64,000 nt of DNA from Dermacentor variabilis. Taxonomy: Eukaryota > Arthropoda > Arachnida > Ixodida > Ixodidae. Location of the stretch: the NCBI RefSeq assembly GCF_050947875.1, contig NC_134569.1, positions 21,489,631 to 21,553,630 on the forward strand, read 5' to 3'. Shown here piece by piece: positions 1 through 10,497 of the stretch. Under the pieces are notes generated by a model that was not told where the DNA came from, did no database searches, and saw only the letters and a list, made by a program, of their open reading frames with translations. The position numbers and the translations under genes are program-made. Every line of letters begins with the position of its first letter. Within the stretch, counting starts at the first letter, position 1.

Positions 1-556
1 CGCCGCTGGAGAGCACGCTCTCCCACTGCTCCGCACTCAGATTTTCTATTTTGTGGAATGCCTTATTCGTATTGCACTCCCATGTGATGTGATAAAGTGT
101 GGGTACTGCGCCACACCACGGGCATGTGTCCCTGTATTGACTTGGGAACACTTTGCTTAATATATGCGAATTTGGGAAAGTTCCTGTCTGCAGCTTTCGC
201 CAGTAAACTGCCTGTTGTTGAGAGAGTGTATTATGGGGCGGGGGATATCTGATCCTCGTCCCTCTATGGTAATTTGGTATGTTAGAGTACGTTGGGATCA
301 CTGTCATGAAGTCCTCAGGATCTCTGTTTAGGTCCGCTCGGTTTGTATGCTCGCGAACGATCCTATCAACCCTTTGGTTGCCCTCAATCTCAGTGTGCCC
401 CAGTACCCAAAAGATGGTGTGTCTAATGCATTTGTTCTGTTGGTCAGCGCGGAATAAGATTTGGAGCGCTTTTTGACCGATTCTGCCGTTAATGTAGTTT
501 CGGCATGCTTCCTTGGAGTCTGTTAGAATTATAAGGGATCTATTTGTGCGCGGACA
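1..556 (-). pseudogene. 3' end of an I-superfamily LINE (RNase H and C-terminal zinc knuckle), cut by the window edge
   Basis: Read on the minus strand, about 180 codons stay open from near 556 down to base 1. The frame shows an RNase H-type block (IILTDSKEACRNY), then the final RNase H motif in the form FWVLGHTEIEGNQRVDR, and then the typical LINE C-terminal knuckle CPWCGAVPTLYHITWEC. This order (RNase H followed by CxxC...H...C) is that of I-clade and related non-LTR retrotransposons. The reverse transcriptase that should lie upstream (higher coordinates) is absent, so the copy is 5'-truncated near 556. The 3' end runs off the window. No stop codon is seen in the retained part. Confidence 0.75.
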
Positions 557-1094
557 ATCTGTCTCGTGCGGCATATTGCAAACGGAGCGAAGTGTAGCGC
601 GAGGCAGCGCGTGGGTGACGCGTGGGCGCGATTCACAGCAGCAGCCGCAGACAGACCTCCGCTCATGCAGCGCTTTATTTCCGTACAGACGACGCACGCT
701 ACATTGGTGCCATATAGTAGCGATCGTCGCCGCACAGCCCGTCTTGCACGGCACTACGTTTTTCTTACGCTTTCGTTCCACCAACGACGAGAGCGGCTCT
801 TCTTCGCGGGGAAAGCGTGCCACCAATTTCAGCGGCGACAACACCCAAGGGTGCGTCACATCGAGCCAAATTGCCGCGCAACTGGCCGCTCGAGACACTT
901 TGCGTGTTTTCGTGGTGTTCTTTCACGCTCGCAAAAACACTTTTATTTAGCACGTATTGAGCAACCGAAAGCTTTATCAGGAGTTTTTCATGTTGCTCTA
1001 CAATTTTCTCTTTGACACTTCTAATTGAATTACAATATTTGAGAAGTTGATTAACTAATTAAGACTTAATATGTAATTAGGCGAAATGCAAGAA
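557..1094. other. Unassigned stretch between LINE fragments
   Basis: Bases 557-950 are GC-rich and overlapping frames on both strands stay open, but none shows a recognisable domain. The remainder to 1094 is AT-rich. I read it as non-coding or as an unidentified repeat. The open frames are probably a composition effect. Confidence 0.4.
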
Positions 1095-1211
1095 ATAGTC
1101 TGAGTATCTCCAAGCGAGGGCAAACAACCTTATCTTGGCTATGTCCCGCTACGTGGCATTTGCATAATTTTAAATCATGGTGAATGATATAGTTCGGACA
1201 CCCTGTACAAC
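1095..1211 (+). repeat. Copy 1 of an interspersed repeat ending in ACACCCTGTA
   Basis: This block starts TCTGAGTATCTCCAAG and ends GGACACCCTGTACAAC. A second, similar copy lies at 3722-3858 on the same strand and ends GGGACACCCTGTATA. The LINE at 1212-3466 is inserted exactly at the ACACCCTGTA end of this copy. The family is unknown to me. The terminal motif suggests the end of a DNA element, but no partner inverted repeat was found. Confidence 0.55.
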
Positions 1212-1377
1212 TTCTCTGACGTCCTGTGTCGGTAAGGTTGCAGAGCATGCCCTGCTCAACCCTGTATAACTTCTCTGACGTCCTGTGTCGGTAAGGTTGC
1301 AGAGCATGCCCTGCTCAACCCTGTACAACTTCTCTGACGTCCTGTGTCGGTAAGGTTGCAGAGCATGCCCTGCTCAA
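1201..1377 (+). repeat. Three tandem copies of a 59-bp unit at a LINE 5' junction
   Basis: Units begin at 1201, 1260 and 1319 and are nearly identical (one C/T difference in the CCCTGTAYAAC part). Each unit consists of 11 bp of target sequence (CCCTGTAYAAC) plus 48 bp of LINE coding sequence beginning TTCTCTGACG. Only the third copy continues into the LINE reading frame. Because 59 is not a multiple of 3, the duplication breaks the frame. Confidence 0.9.
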
Positions 1378-2686
1378 CCGGCTCAAGGTGCACATCGAGG
1401 CCAATGACATGTACATCCACAATATGATTGGTTTCAGAGCCGGCCTCTCGACACAGGACGCCATGAAGCTGATAAAACATCAGATCCCCGACCGGAGCAC
1501 GGGAGATACCAGAGCCATCCTTGGATTAGACCAGCAGAAGGCGTTCGACAATATCTCACACGAGTTCATTCTCCAGTCTATTGCCGGCCTCGGGCAGAGG
1601 GCCTACGGCTTCGTCCGATCCTTACTTAGCCAGAGAACTGCCAAGCTCAAGATCAAAGGATACCTTTCGCAAGAAATCACCCTCGGTTCACGCGGCACGC
1701 CTCAGGGCTCAATCATCTCGCCAACATTATTTAACATCGCAATGATCAGGCTTTCTAAGGAGCTCGCGAAGATTCAAGGAATCAATCATACCATCTACGC
1801 AGATGACATCACCATCTGGTGCGTCGGTGGGAGCGATGGCCAAGTTGAAGCCGCCATGCAGAGCGCCATCGATGCGACCGAGCGCTTCCTCCTCACCACT
1901 GGGCTCAGATGTTCTCCATCAAAATCTGAGCTACTTCTCTACAAGAAAAGACCCAGAGGCGGCTGCCATCATGATTGGAAACCGGCGTCCGAAAGCGAAA
2001 TACGGCTATTCACTGGTGACGGGTCTCCGGTGCCCAGAGTGGACTCGCTCAGAATATTGGGGATGTATATCGAGTCTAACGGTTCCAATGGAACCGCACT
2101 CAGAAAGATCACCGCCAAGACGGAGAGTGCTCTCGGCCTCATTCGTAGGATCGCCAACAGGCACCGGGGAATCAAGGAAGACAATCTCATCCGCATTATA
2201 CATGCTTTTGTTCTCTGCCACCTTTCATACTCGGCGGCCATGCATAATTGGCATGTTGCAGAGAGGAACAAGCTCAATGCACTCATCAGAAAAGTCTTTA
2301 AGCTTGCCCTCGGCTTACCTGCAAGCACATACACCGAAAACCTGTTGAAGCTCGGAGTCCACAACACGCTCGAAGAGATTATCGAGGCACAAGAGCACTC
2401 ACAGCTGCTTAGGCTATCCGGCACCCCGACGGGCCGCAAGATACTCGACGAGATGGGCCTCAATCCTGTCGACCAGTGCCCTGACGCCGTGCGGATTCCC
2501 AGCGACATCAGGTCTCAACTGCACATCGCGCTCCTTCCCCGCAATATGCACCCGCAAATAACGTCGGCAGACATCGGGCCAGGGGTACAGCTCTACTCGT
2601 GCATGTCCGCAATAACCACATTGAGGCAAGCTTCGTGGATGCCGCGGCATACGTCCAACAAGAGGCATTCGCCGTCTCCATCGTAG
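1330..2686 (+). pseudogene. LINE reverse transcriptase (I-type), truncated and frameshifted
   Basis: The frame is open from within the third 59-bp unit (TSLTSCVGKVAEHALLNRL) through about 2600. RT motif A is ILGLDQQKAFDNI, motif B is GTPQGSIISPTLFN and motif C is YADDI, so the catalytic aspartates are retained. Downstream come the thumb-like segment and the region preceding RNase H (ASTYTENLLKLGVHNTLEEI). At about 2600 the true frame shifts and this frame ends in unrelated residues. The endonuclease domain expected upstream is missing through 5' truncation. Confidence 0.8.
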
Positions 2687-3438
2687 ACTCCAATTCAAGG
2701 ATCATTTGCTGCGCTACGGCACGCACTTCGAGGCCCGTGGTAGCCGAACAGGTTGCAATCGCGCTGGCTGCGCTCGATGGTTGCAGAGAGGCAATATATA
2801 GTGATTCCAAGGCAGCCATTAAGGCCTACCAAATCGGTATGGTCTCCCCGCAGGCCCTCCGCATTCTCCAAAGCGCCAAAAGTATCTCTCCGCATTCTCT
2901 CATTTGGTTTCCCGCTCACTTGGGGTCGATTGAGGGTTCTCCCTCTAACCCTAACGAGGGCGCACACGAGGCCGCGCGAGGACTCACTGGCCGCGCCGCC
3001 TCAGCAGTCCCCCTGCCCCGCGGCGAACCCTTGCTTACGTTTAATGAGATCACCACACACTACTATCTGTTAAGACGGGTATTTCCCCTCCCGCACCCCG
3101 CCTTATGCAGGGCGCGGGCGGTTACCCTTCGACTTTTACAACCCCGTGCGTACCCTAACCTCGCCGTTCTTCATGCCATATACCCTGAAAGATATCCCAG
3201 TGCGGACTGCCCTGCCTGTGGACTAAGGGCAACATTGGACCATGTGTTGTGGGAGTGTGAAGCCATCGGCTCCTCCTTCAGCGAGGATAGGTGGGCTTGG
3301 GCAGCCCCGAACTCAACGACCAAACCCTGGCCGTCCAGAGTGCCCGCGATCTGGCCGTCAAGCTCGGCTTGGCGGTCCCTACGTGGGACTAGCCGGGTGG
3401 CGCGGGGTCTCCCCTGCGTCTTCTCTGGACCGAAATAA
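2599..3438 (+). pseudogene. LINE RNase H and C-terminal zinc knuckle
   Basis: This is the continuation of the preceding RT in a different frame. RNase H residues are visible as FVDAAAY, AEQVAIALAAL and IYSDSKAAIKAYQ, followed by LIWFPAHLGSIEG. The C-terminal knuckle is CPACGLRATLDHVLWEC. Near 3330 the likely native ending (reading VQSARDLAVKLGLAVPTWD) is in yet another frame, so a second frameshift is present. The two breaks mean the protein cannot be made from this copy. Confidence 0.75.
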
Positions 3439-3721
3439 AGTTACTTCACTCACTCACTCACTCACTCACCCTGTATAACAGTAGAGGCCTGTTATAGCAA
3501 GAAGCTTTTTTTGCTGATATCCAGGTATATAAAAAGAAAATTCATAGAAATATGAATAGCAGTTGTTTCCGTGTGTAGACTGAATTGCCAAAAAAAAGTA
3601 CGGGAAGGTATGCGTGTGCGCTGAAGAATGGATTTGAAGCATTCGGAAACAAATGATTCAGGAATAAAACACAGAGCATAAAAATATATTCTGTAAACTC
3701 ATGGTTCTTCATTGTGATGAG

Positions 3722-3858
3722 TCTGAGTATCTCCAAGTGACGGCAAACAACATCTGAGTATCTCCAAGTGACGGCAAACAACATTAACTTAGTTCTGTCC
3801 AGATACGTGGCATCTGCATATTTTGAGATCTTGGTGCGTGATAGCTGGGACACCCTGT
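3722..3858 (+). repeat. Copy 2 of the ACACCCTGTA-ending repeat, with an internal 31-bp duplication
   Basis: The sequence matches the block at 1095-1211. Here its first 31 bp (TCTGAGTATCTCCAAGTGAC...) are present twice in tandem, at 3722 and 3753. The copy ends TGGGACACCCTGTATA. The 3480-3721 stretch between the LINE and this copy holds no gene that I can support. Confidence 0.6.
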
Positions 3859-4099
3859 ATATAATTCAGTAAGTAAGCGAAATGAGACCAAGACGGATTC
3901 ACTGGAAATTAGAATCAATAGTAGTCATACACAGCAGCGCTTGTACTCGGACTTATAATAAAAAATAAATAAAAGGAAGGCTGCAGTTTCACTTGAAAGG
4001 CGAAGCAGTATTAGTAATAGAGAAATACAGGACAATTCTTCCAAGATAATTCTTCTTCGAGGTCACACATAGTTCCTTCAAGTGCGACTGTTATTAAAT

Positions 4100-4103
<4 letters not shown>

Positions 4104-4185
<82 letters not shown>

Positions 4186-4192
4186 AACGGGT
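4104..4192 (+). repeat. (CA)n microsatellite
   Basis: An interrupted run of CA dinucleotides with a few AAAC interruptions. Open frames here encode only alternating Cys/Val or Thr/His and are not genes. Confidence 0.97.
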
Positions 4193-5254
4193 GTGGTTCG
4201 GAATACTGGTCGGACCCATTGTCGGACATTCTTACCGTTCAATTAAACCTTGATATAATCTTACAACAAAAAAAATGGCTCGCCCAAACAGAAATTTTCG
4301 TTAAAAAATTATCGTTCATTCAGATTAGATCTTTGAGAGGGGGTAGTTTACTCACACTGGTATCGTCCAGAATTTGTTTGAAATTCGACTGTTAAACATG
4401 AAACTTCTCTCCCCTCGGAGATATTTTTATAGTCAATGCCTATATTCCTTCAGGTGTTCATGACACACGCCCTCTGGATACCATAATTAGTACTCGCGGA
4501 AAAGATATTCTGCTAGCGGGGGACTTTCACTCCCACCATGCTACATGGGGCTTAAAAACAGACCAGAGTGGCATTCGTACGTAGGACTGGTCCCAGGACA
4601 ACAATCTTGACTGTGTACATTAAGGGCGACCTACTTTCGTCAGAGGTCGGGCTACTTCTTCCCTAGACTTAACTTTCGCAAGCTCCAGCCTATCCCTGTC
4701 CGCTTGGTCGACTGTTGATCATGCCACAAACAGCGATCCCATACCAGTAACATTTGAAATTATACGTCTAGTAACCTCCACAATTTCTAATGTGCGCACT
4801 TTCACAAATTACAGCAAATTTCAAAATTCATTGCGATGCTCATTGGTGCTAGTCTCAAATCAAAAGCATTGAGCATCTGTTTTGTTTTAAAGGGAAAAAT
4901 CTGAATTTGTGGTGCAATCAGCTAAATCGAATTCTTCTCCTTGGTGGAACGATGATTGTTCCCGCGGCTGTAGAGGTGAAGAAAGGCAGCTTGGCAGAAT
5001 CTGTTGCATACTCAAAGCCCTCAAAGCTGGATGGACTATAAATTCCATGCTGGTACTTTGAGACGCACAGTGTTGAAGGCAAAGGATGAGCATGACATTA
5101 AGCATTTTGAATTTCTTTCTAAATCAAATAAAAAAGGCGCGCTGTATACCTCTCGGCGAGCCAAGAAAATGATTCCGCGGCCGATAAATGCAGAATCCGC
5201 ACTTTTGTCTCCCGAAATAATAAAGGATTTATCGGAGGTAATTGCTAGAGAAGA

Positions 5255-5612
5255 ATTTTAAGCATAACGTTAAGCGTCTGGAAGAGAGCGGTTGGATCAG
5301 AGAGCAAACAGAGATAGCCGATATTCTGATTGACATTAAGCGAAAGAAATGGTGCTGGGCAGGTCATGTAATGAATAGGTTAGATAACCGGTGGACCTTT
5401 AAGGTTACAGAATGGTTGCCAACAGAGGGGAAGCGCAGTCGAGGACGGCAGAAGACTATAGGTGGGGTGATGAAATTAAGAAATTCGCAGGCGCTAGCTG
5501 GAATCGGTTGGCGCAAGACAGGGGGTATACTTGGAGATCGCACGGAGAGGCCTTCGTCTTGAAGTGGACATAAAATAGGCTGATGGGGATAACGATGATG
5601 CTAAAGGGTTAG
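5255..5612 (+). mobile_element. 3' end of an RTE-type LINE nested in the older LINE
   Basis: The open frame 5242-5562 reads RLEESGWIREQTEIADIL, then KRKKWCWAGHVMNRLDNRW and TEWLPTEGKRSRGRQKT. This matches the C-terminal part of the RTE copies at 41072-42635 and 52829-54971. The end ACATAAAATAGGCTGATGG matches the 3' end of the 52.8-kb copy best, so it belongs to that subfamily. The flanking older LINE continues in homologous sequence on both sides, which shows nesting. Confidence 0.75.
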
Positions 5613-6408
5613 AACGTCGCTTTTCTTCCCAACTTGCATTAGCTCCACTGATATCACCAACTGAGGAAGGTTGCACGGAAACCTCCATGTCTGAGATGTT
5701 TTACTAAGCTTTCCATCAGCAGCTCCGGGCGTCGATGGAATAACTTAAGTTATCATCATCATCAATTATTCCGTTAGAAGGGCATGGCTTCCATCGGAGC
5801 GGAAAACTGCCAGGGTCATACCCTTGCTTAAAGGTCCGGGTGACGGTTTTATGTTAGACAATATTAGACCCATCGCGTAAGCTTCAAATTTCGTGAAACT
5901 GACTGAAATATTTACACTTAGGTTGACTTTGAGAGCCGTACTCAGTTGGCACGGTGCCAAAGGCAGTATACGGCATTAGTCACTCTAGACATCTCAAAAA
6001 GCATACGATAGTGTCGCGCATGTGATTTTTCTCAGTCAGCTTCGGAACATTAACTTTACAAAATACGTTCAAGCATGGATTGCAGAATTTTCAAGGAACA
6101 GAGAAATGTATTGCTTCCAGAGGGGCATTTCTTCGGCTAGTTACGCGCAAACAAGAGGCGTTTCCACAACGGGCATTACTTTCTCCACTCCTATTTAATA
6201 TTCTAATGTGCTCCATCACATGTAGTGACGATGTAAAAACTTACGTGTCTGCTGCTGACATAGCGTTTTTCTCGTCGGCAAATGACATCCAAAATCTTTA
6301 TAACGCATTACAGACATATTTGTCTGCTATAGGAAAGATGGCTTGATGCGATGCATCTCTTTCTCAACGTTAACAAATGTCTGGTGCTCGCATTTCCATT
6401 AAAGAGCC

Positions 6409-6529
<121 letters not shown>

Positions 6530-7147
6530 CATCTCGATATCATCCCACAAGTAGAGACTGTCAATTATATTGGCGTAATATATGACTGTTTTCTGTCTTG
6601 AAAGGCGCACATTTACTATATTGCAGCAGAGGGTGTTCGTGCGATTGGTTTGCTATGTAGGCTGAGCAATAGTCGATCAGGAATGCGAACAAGAACGCTG
6701 CTATCAATTTACCGCATGTATATTGCCCCGTATTGAAATGTGGATGTGTATTGCACTCTGGAGCACCTGCACATAAACTTCGCCCTCTTGTTCTTCTGGA
6801 GAGGCAGGCCTTGCGACAATGTTTGGGACTACCTAAATTTGTAGCGAATGAAGTTTTATATCTGGAAGCTAGGATTCCTTCTCTTGTAACGCGATTTCGA
6901 TCATTAGCTGTACGACCATTTTAAGGCTATATGCAACGCCTTGCTACATGAATCCCCTATGGGCACGTTGCAAAGTGCTAGGCGGCGCCCCGTGGATGGA
7001 TGGATGGATGTTATGAGCGTCCCCTTTGGAACGGGGTGGTGGCTTGCGCCACCAAGCTCTTGCTACTATGCTGCCTAATATCCTACCTAGATTAACCAAT
7101 GAAAAAAAAAAACACTATGAACTACCACGTCCAAATTTTCTGATACC

Positions 7148-10100
7148 CTATTGCGAACTGTGCTTTTGTACGTCTCCGTCTTTTGTCGTTTCCCTACTTT
7201 TCTTCCACCAATCCTCCAATCGCCTCTTACTGATGTCTATTGCGGACCTGTTTGCTTTACCACTGCTCCCGCTGAACCCAAGGGCTTCAAGGAGGCCAGT
7301 GGTGCCTAAATCGACCGCTGGATAGACGTCTTCACATTCTAATAAAATATGCTCCGTCGTTTCCCTAGCTTTACCGCAGCAAGCACATGCTTCTTCTTCC
7401 TTCTTATATCTCGCTTTATAGGTGCGTGTTCTAAGGCATCCCGATCTCGCTTCGAAAAGTAATGAGCTTCCCTTTGAGTTATCATAAATGGTTTCTTTCC
7501 TAATTTCGTTTTTTCCCCTTAAGTAGTTACTCATGGCAGGTTTCTTTTCCATTGCCGCCGCCCATGAGATTAATTCAGCCTCTCTGACTTTCCGCTTGAC
7601 CTTCTTTGTTGCTGTGTTGCCCACCCCACAGGCCGCATACTTGCTGGTAAGCTTCCTAGTTCTTTTCCTCCACTGTGAATCAATGTTTTGCCTGTACAGA
7701 TACCTGAACACTCTCCCAGCCCATTTACTTTCCTCCATATTCCTCAGCCGTTCTTCATACTCAATTTTACTGCGAGCTTCCCTCACTTCAAAACTAGTCC
7801 AGCCCATATCCCCTTGCACAGCTTCATTTGTAGTCTTCCCGTGAGCGCCCAATGCGAGGCGACCCACTGACCTTTGGTTCCCGTCGAGTCCTGATTGTAC
7901 CCCTGATTTAAAGCAAACAACCGCATTTCCAAAAGTAAGTCCTGGAACCATTACCCCTTTCCACATACCTCGGAGGACCTCGTACCTATTGTATCCCCAT
8001 AGCGCTCTGTGCTTCATTATGGCTGCATTTCTCTTCCCCTTGACTGTTATGGTTTTTTCCTGTGTTTCCATATATCTGTTGCCTTCGCTTATCCATATAC
8101 CAAGGTATTTATATTCTGTTACCCGAGGTATTTCTTGGCCCTGTATCTCCACTGTCTGTTCACTGTTTTCATTGAATACAATAACACCTGATTTTCTAAC
8201 ACTAAATTTCAAACCTAAATTGTTGCCTTCCTGTCCACAGATATTAGCCAGACGTTGCAAATTACTTTGCTTGTTTGCGAGCAACACAATGTCGTCCGCA
8301 TAAAATAAACCTGGGAGTTGCTGCTCTATTACTGTACCTGCCTGTTTGTATGAGAGATTAAACCCGATATTACTTCCTTCTAGCGCCCTCTCCATCCTCA
8401 CCATGTACATCATAAACAGCAGCGGGGATAAAGGGCACCCCTGCCTCAGTCCCTTGTTGATATGAACTTTCTCCGCGCTCCTCATCCCTTCCCATTCAAC
8501 GCAAACAGTATTTTCTAGGTAAATCTCTCTCAAAAGCTGTATACAATCGTTACCTAAGCCTTCCCCTTCCAGAATATCCCACAAAATGCTGCGGTCTACG
8601 TTGTCGTATGCTCCTGTAATGTCCAAAAAGGCCACATACAACGGTCTGCTTTCTGCTTTTGATATTTCAATACACTGAGTAAGAACAAACGAGTTATCAT
8701 CCAAACGCCTACCTATTCTAAAGCCATTCTGAAGCTCTCCCAAAATGCCATTATTTTCTGCCCATGCTTGAAGCTTTAATTTGATTGCCTGCATTGCTAG
8801 CCTGTATATTACCGATGTAATGGTCAACGGTCTATACGAGTGAATTCTGTCTTTCTCCCCCTTACCTTTATAAATTAAATTCATTCTACTTTGTCGCCAA
8901 CTGTCTGGTATTCGTCTATCTTTTAAAGTTTTTTCAACTGCTTTCACGAGAGCTTCCTTACTTTTTGGTCCCAGTTCATTTATCAGCCTAACGGGAACCT
9001 CGTCTAGCCCTGTGGCTGTGCGCTTAGGAATTTTCTCTTCCGCTTTCTTCCAGTTTAAATTTGTAAGCACTAGCTCCTTTCCCCCTTGGGTCTCTTTCAT
9101 GCTCTTTTTTTCTTCAAATACAACCTCGTCCTTGCCTTGGAAAGATTCGGCTGTTACTTTTTGGATGTAATTTATTGCTGCTTCTCCTTCCAGTCTGTTT
9201 TCATCTTCGTCTAGGATATGTTGTTGTATTGTTGTTGACTTCCTGCCTAATAATTTTATGTGATTCCAAAATATTCTAGGTGCGGCCTTCTTTTTCTCAC
9301 GTATTTCTGACAACCAACTTTCACTTTCACCTTTTAATTTTGCTTGCACCAGTATTTGTACCATAGACTTTTTCTCCCGGTATATTTCCCATTTACTGGT
9401 TACTTCATCCTGTGGCAACTGCGCCTTCTTTGCCTGCCTGTGCTCTCGAGATGCTTTCTGTCGTTCGGCGATCGCTTCTCGTATCTCCTTGCTCCACCAG
9501 CTTTTCGGTTTCTTTTTTCCTTTCCAATGAACATGTTGTTTCTCTTTCCGTATTTCTGTCGTTACTACACTTAGAAGCTCACCATATTCCCACCCCTTAC
9601 TTGGCGACTTGCCAATTTCTTCCTCCACTCTAGTGACTATATTTGCTATTTGTTCAGCGTTCAAATTTGGACTGGCCATTTTGCTTTCGTTGCTCTCTTT
9701 CCCAACTACATATCCCATTTTCAAAAGATTGCGTTTATGGTCACTCCCTATGCTGCTAAACCCTTCCTCATCGATGACCATTTCTCTCAACTTATCATGA
9801 ATTCCTTCTGTCATCAGACAGTAATCAATGGTCGATTGCCGGTTGCCCACTTCCCACGTGATCTGTCCTTCACACTTAGGCCCTGTATTCATTATCACGA
9901 GGTTATGTTGCTTGCAAAGGTCTAGCATTGACTTCCCGTTATTGTCGGTATAGCCATCTAAATCCTGTATGTGGGCATTCATGTCACCTAATAGGACTAT
10001 CTCAGCACCATTCCCGAAACCCCTAATATCAGCGCTTATGCATTCCACTAACTCTTTATTCTTCTCTGTACAATTTATTCCGGTCCACAAATACGTAACT

Positions 10101-10387
10101 CCAAGCCAAGTTTCTTTCCCACTCATTGTACCTGATAACCAAAGATGCTCTTGACATTGTGAATTTACTCTTTTCCATTTGGCTCCCTGATGGATGAGCA
10201 TTCCGACTCCCCCTCCCTTTCTTTCCGACTTAGTTCTGTTGCACCCTTCCCATACATAATTCTCAATAACTGGCGGCTCTTCTGAGTCTCTAAGGTGCGT
10301 TTCTGTAACCGCATACACCCCTATTTGTTCTCTATGTAACTGCTCCTCAATCTCTGCCCACTTTTCCTTTCTTCTGCCGCCCTGCAT
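7148..10387 (-). CDS. LINE ORF2: AP-like endonuclease and reverse transcriptase
   Basis: This 1,079-codon protein would nick target DNA and prime reverse transcription. The endonuclease is at roughly residues 1-225 and has the catalytic set: INMQGG just at the start, AVTETHLRD, LLGDMNAHI, STIDYCLM and IGSDHKR. RT motifs are FLDITGAYDNVD (about residue 587), NKGLRQGCPLSPLLF and LFYADDIVLL (about residue 696). A C-terminal CxxC...H...C knuckle is at about residue 1003 (CACCGKARETTEHILLEC). No RNase H is present. The frame is open about 37 codons upstream of this Met and overlaps the end of ORF1, so translation may begin by re-initiation or without an AUG. All catalytic residues appear intact. 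Confidence 0.9.
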   Translation of the reverse strand: MQGGRRKEKWAEIEEQLHREQIGVYAVTETHLRDSEEPPVIENYVWEGCNRTKSERKGGGVGMLIHQGAKWKRVNSQCQEHLWLSGTMSGKETWLGVTYLWTGINCTEKNKELVECISADIRGFGNGAEIVLLGDMNAHIQDLDGYTDNNGKSMLDLCKQHNLVIMNTGPKCEGQITWEVGNRQSTIDYCLMTEGIHDKLREMVIDEEGFSSIGSDHKRNLLKMGYVVGKESNESKMASPNLNAEQIANIVTRVEEEIGKSPSKGWEYGELLSVVTTEIRKEKQHVHWKGKKKPKSWWSKEIREAIAERQKASREHRQAKKAQLPQDEVTSKWEIYREKKSMVQILVQAKLKGESESWLSEIREKKKAAPRIFWNHIKLLGRKSTTIQQHILDEDENRLEGEAAINYIQKVTAESFQGKDEVVFEEKKSMKETQGGKELVLTNLNWKKAEEKIPKRTATGLDEVPVRLINELGPKSKEALVKAVEKTLKDRRIPDSWRQSRMNLIYKGKGEKDRIHSYRPLTITSVIYRLAMQAIKLKLQAWAENNGILGELQNGFRIGRRLDDNSFVLTQCIEISKAESRPLYVAFLDITGAYDNVDRSILWDILEGEGLGNDCIQLLREIYLENTVCVEWEGMRSAEKVHINKGLRQGCPLSPLLFMMYMVRMERALEGSNIGFNLSYKQAGTVIEQQLPGLFYADDIVLLANKQSNLQRLANICGQEGNNLGLKFSVRKSGVIVFNENSEQTVEIQGQEIPRVTEYKYLGIWISEGNRYMETQEKTITVKGKRNAAIMKHRALWGYNRYEVLRGMWKGVMVPGLTFGNAVVCFKSGVQSGLDGNQRSVGRLALGAHGKTTNEAVQGDMGWTSFEVREARSKIEYEERLRNMEESKWAGRVFRYLYRQNIDSQWRKRTRKLTSKYAACGVGNTATKKVKRKVREAELISWAAAMEKKPAMSNYLRGKNEIRKETIYDNSKGSSLLFEARSGCLRTRTYKARYKKEEEACACCGKARETTEHILLECEDVYPAVDLGTTGLLEALGFSGSSGKANRSAIDISKRRLEDWWKKSRETTKDGDVQKHSSQ

Positions 10388-10497
10388 GTTTATGTAGCCT
10401 ATTGCATGGCGAGCTCTTGTTCTTGCTTTCCTCCTTTTTCTGTTATCGACGGCGATGCTCTTCTGATGTTCCCCTAGGGGACCTTCTTTATTACTAC

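Larger units (their letters stand above)
1212..3466 (+). mobile_element. 5'-truncated I-type LINE with target-site duplication and (ACTC)n tail
   Basis: The element begins within its reverse transcriptase and ends after AATAAAGTT with a run of ACTC repeats at about 3444-3468. It is bracketed by CACCCTGTACAAC (1199-1211) and CACCCTGTATAAC (3467-3479), a 13-bp target-site duplication with one mismatch. This is the signature of target-primed reverse transcription. The coding part is frameshifted at about 2600 and again at about 3300, so the copy is dead. The RT plus RNase H plus knuckle content places it in the I superfamily. Confidence 0.85.

Noticed and set aside
513..1015. Two overlapping plus-strand ORFs of about 145 codons and opposing minus-strand ORFs
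   Set aside because: All frames stay open in a GC-rich stretch, which is a composition effect. No motif was seen.
4011..4229. ORF with long Cys-Val run
   Set aside because: Translation of the CA microsatellite.
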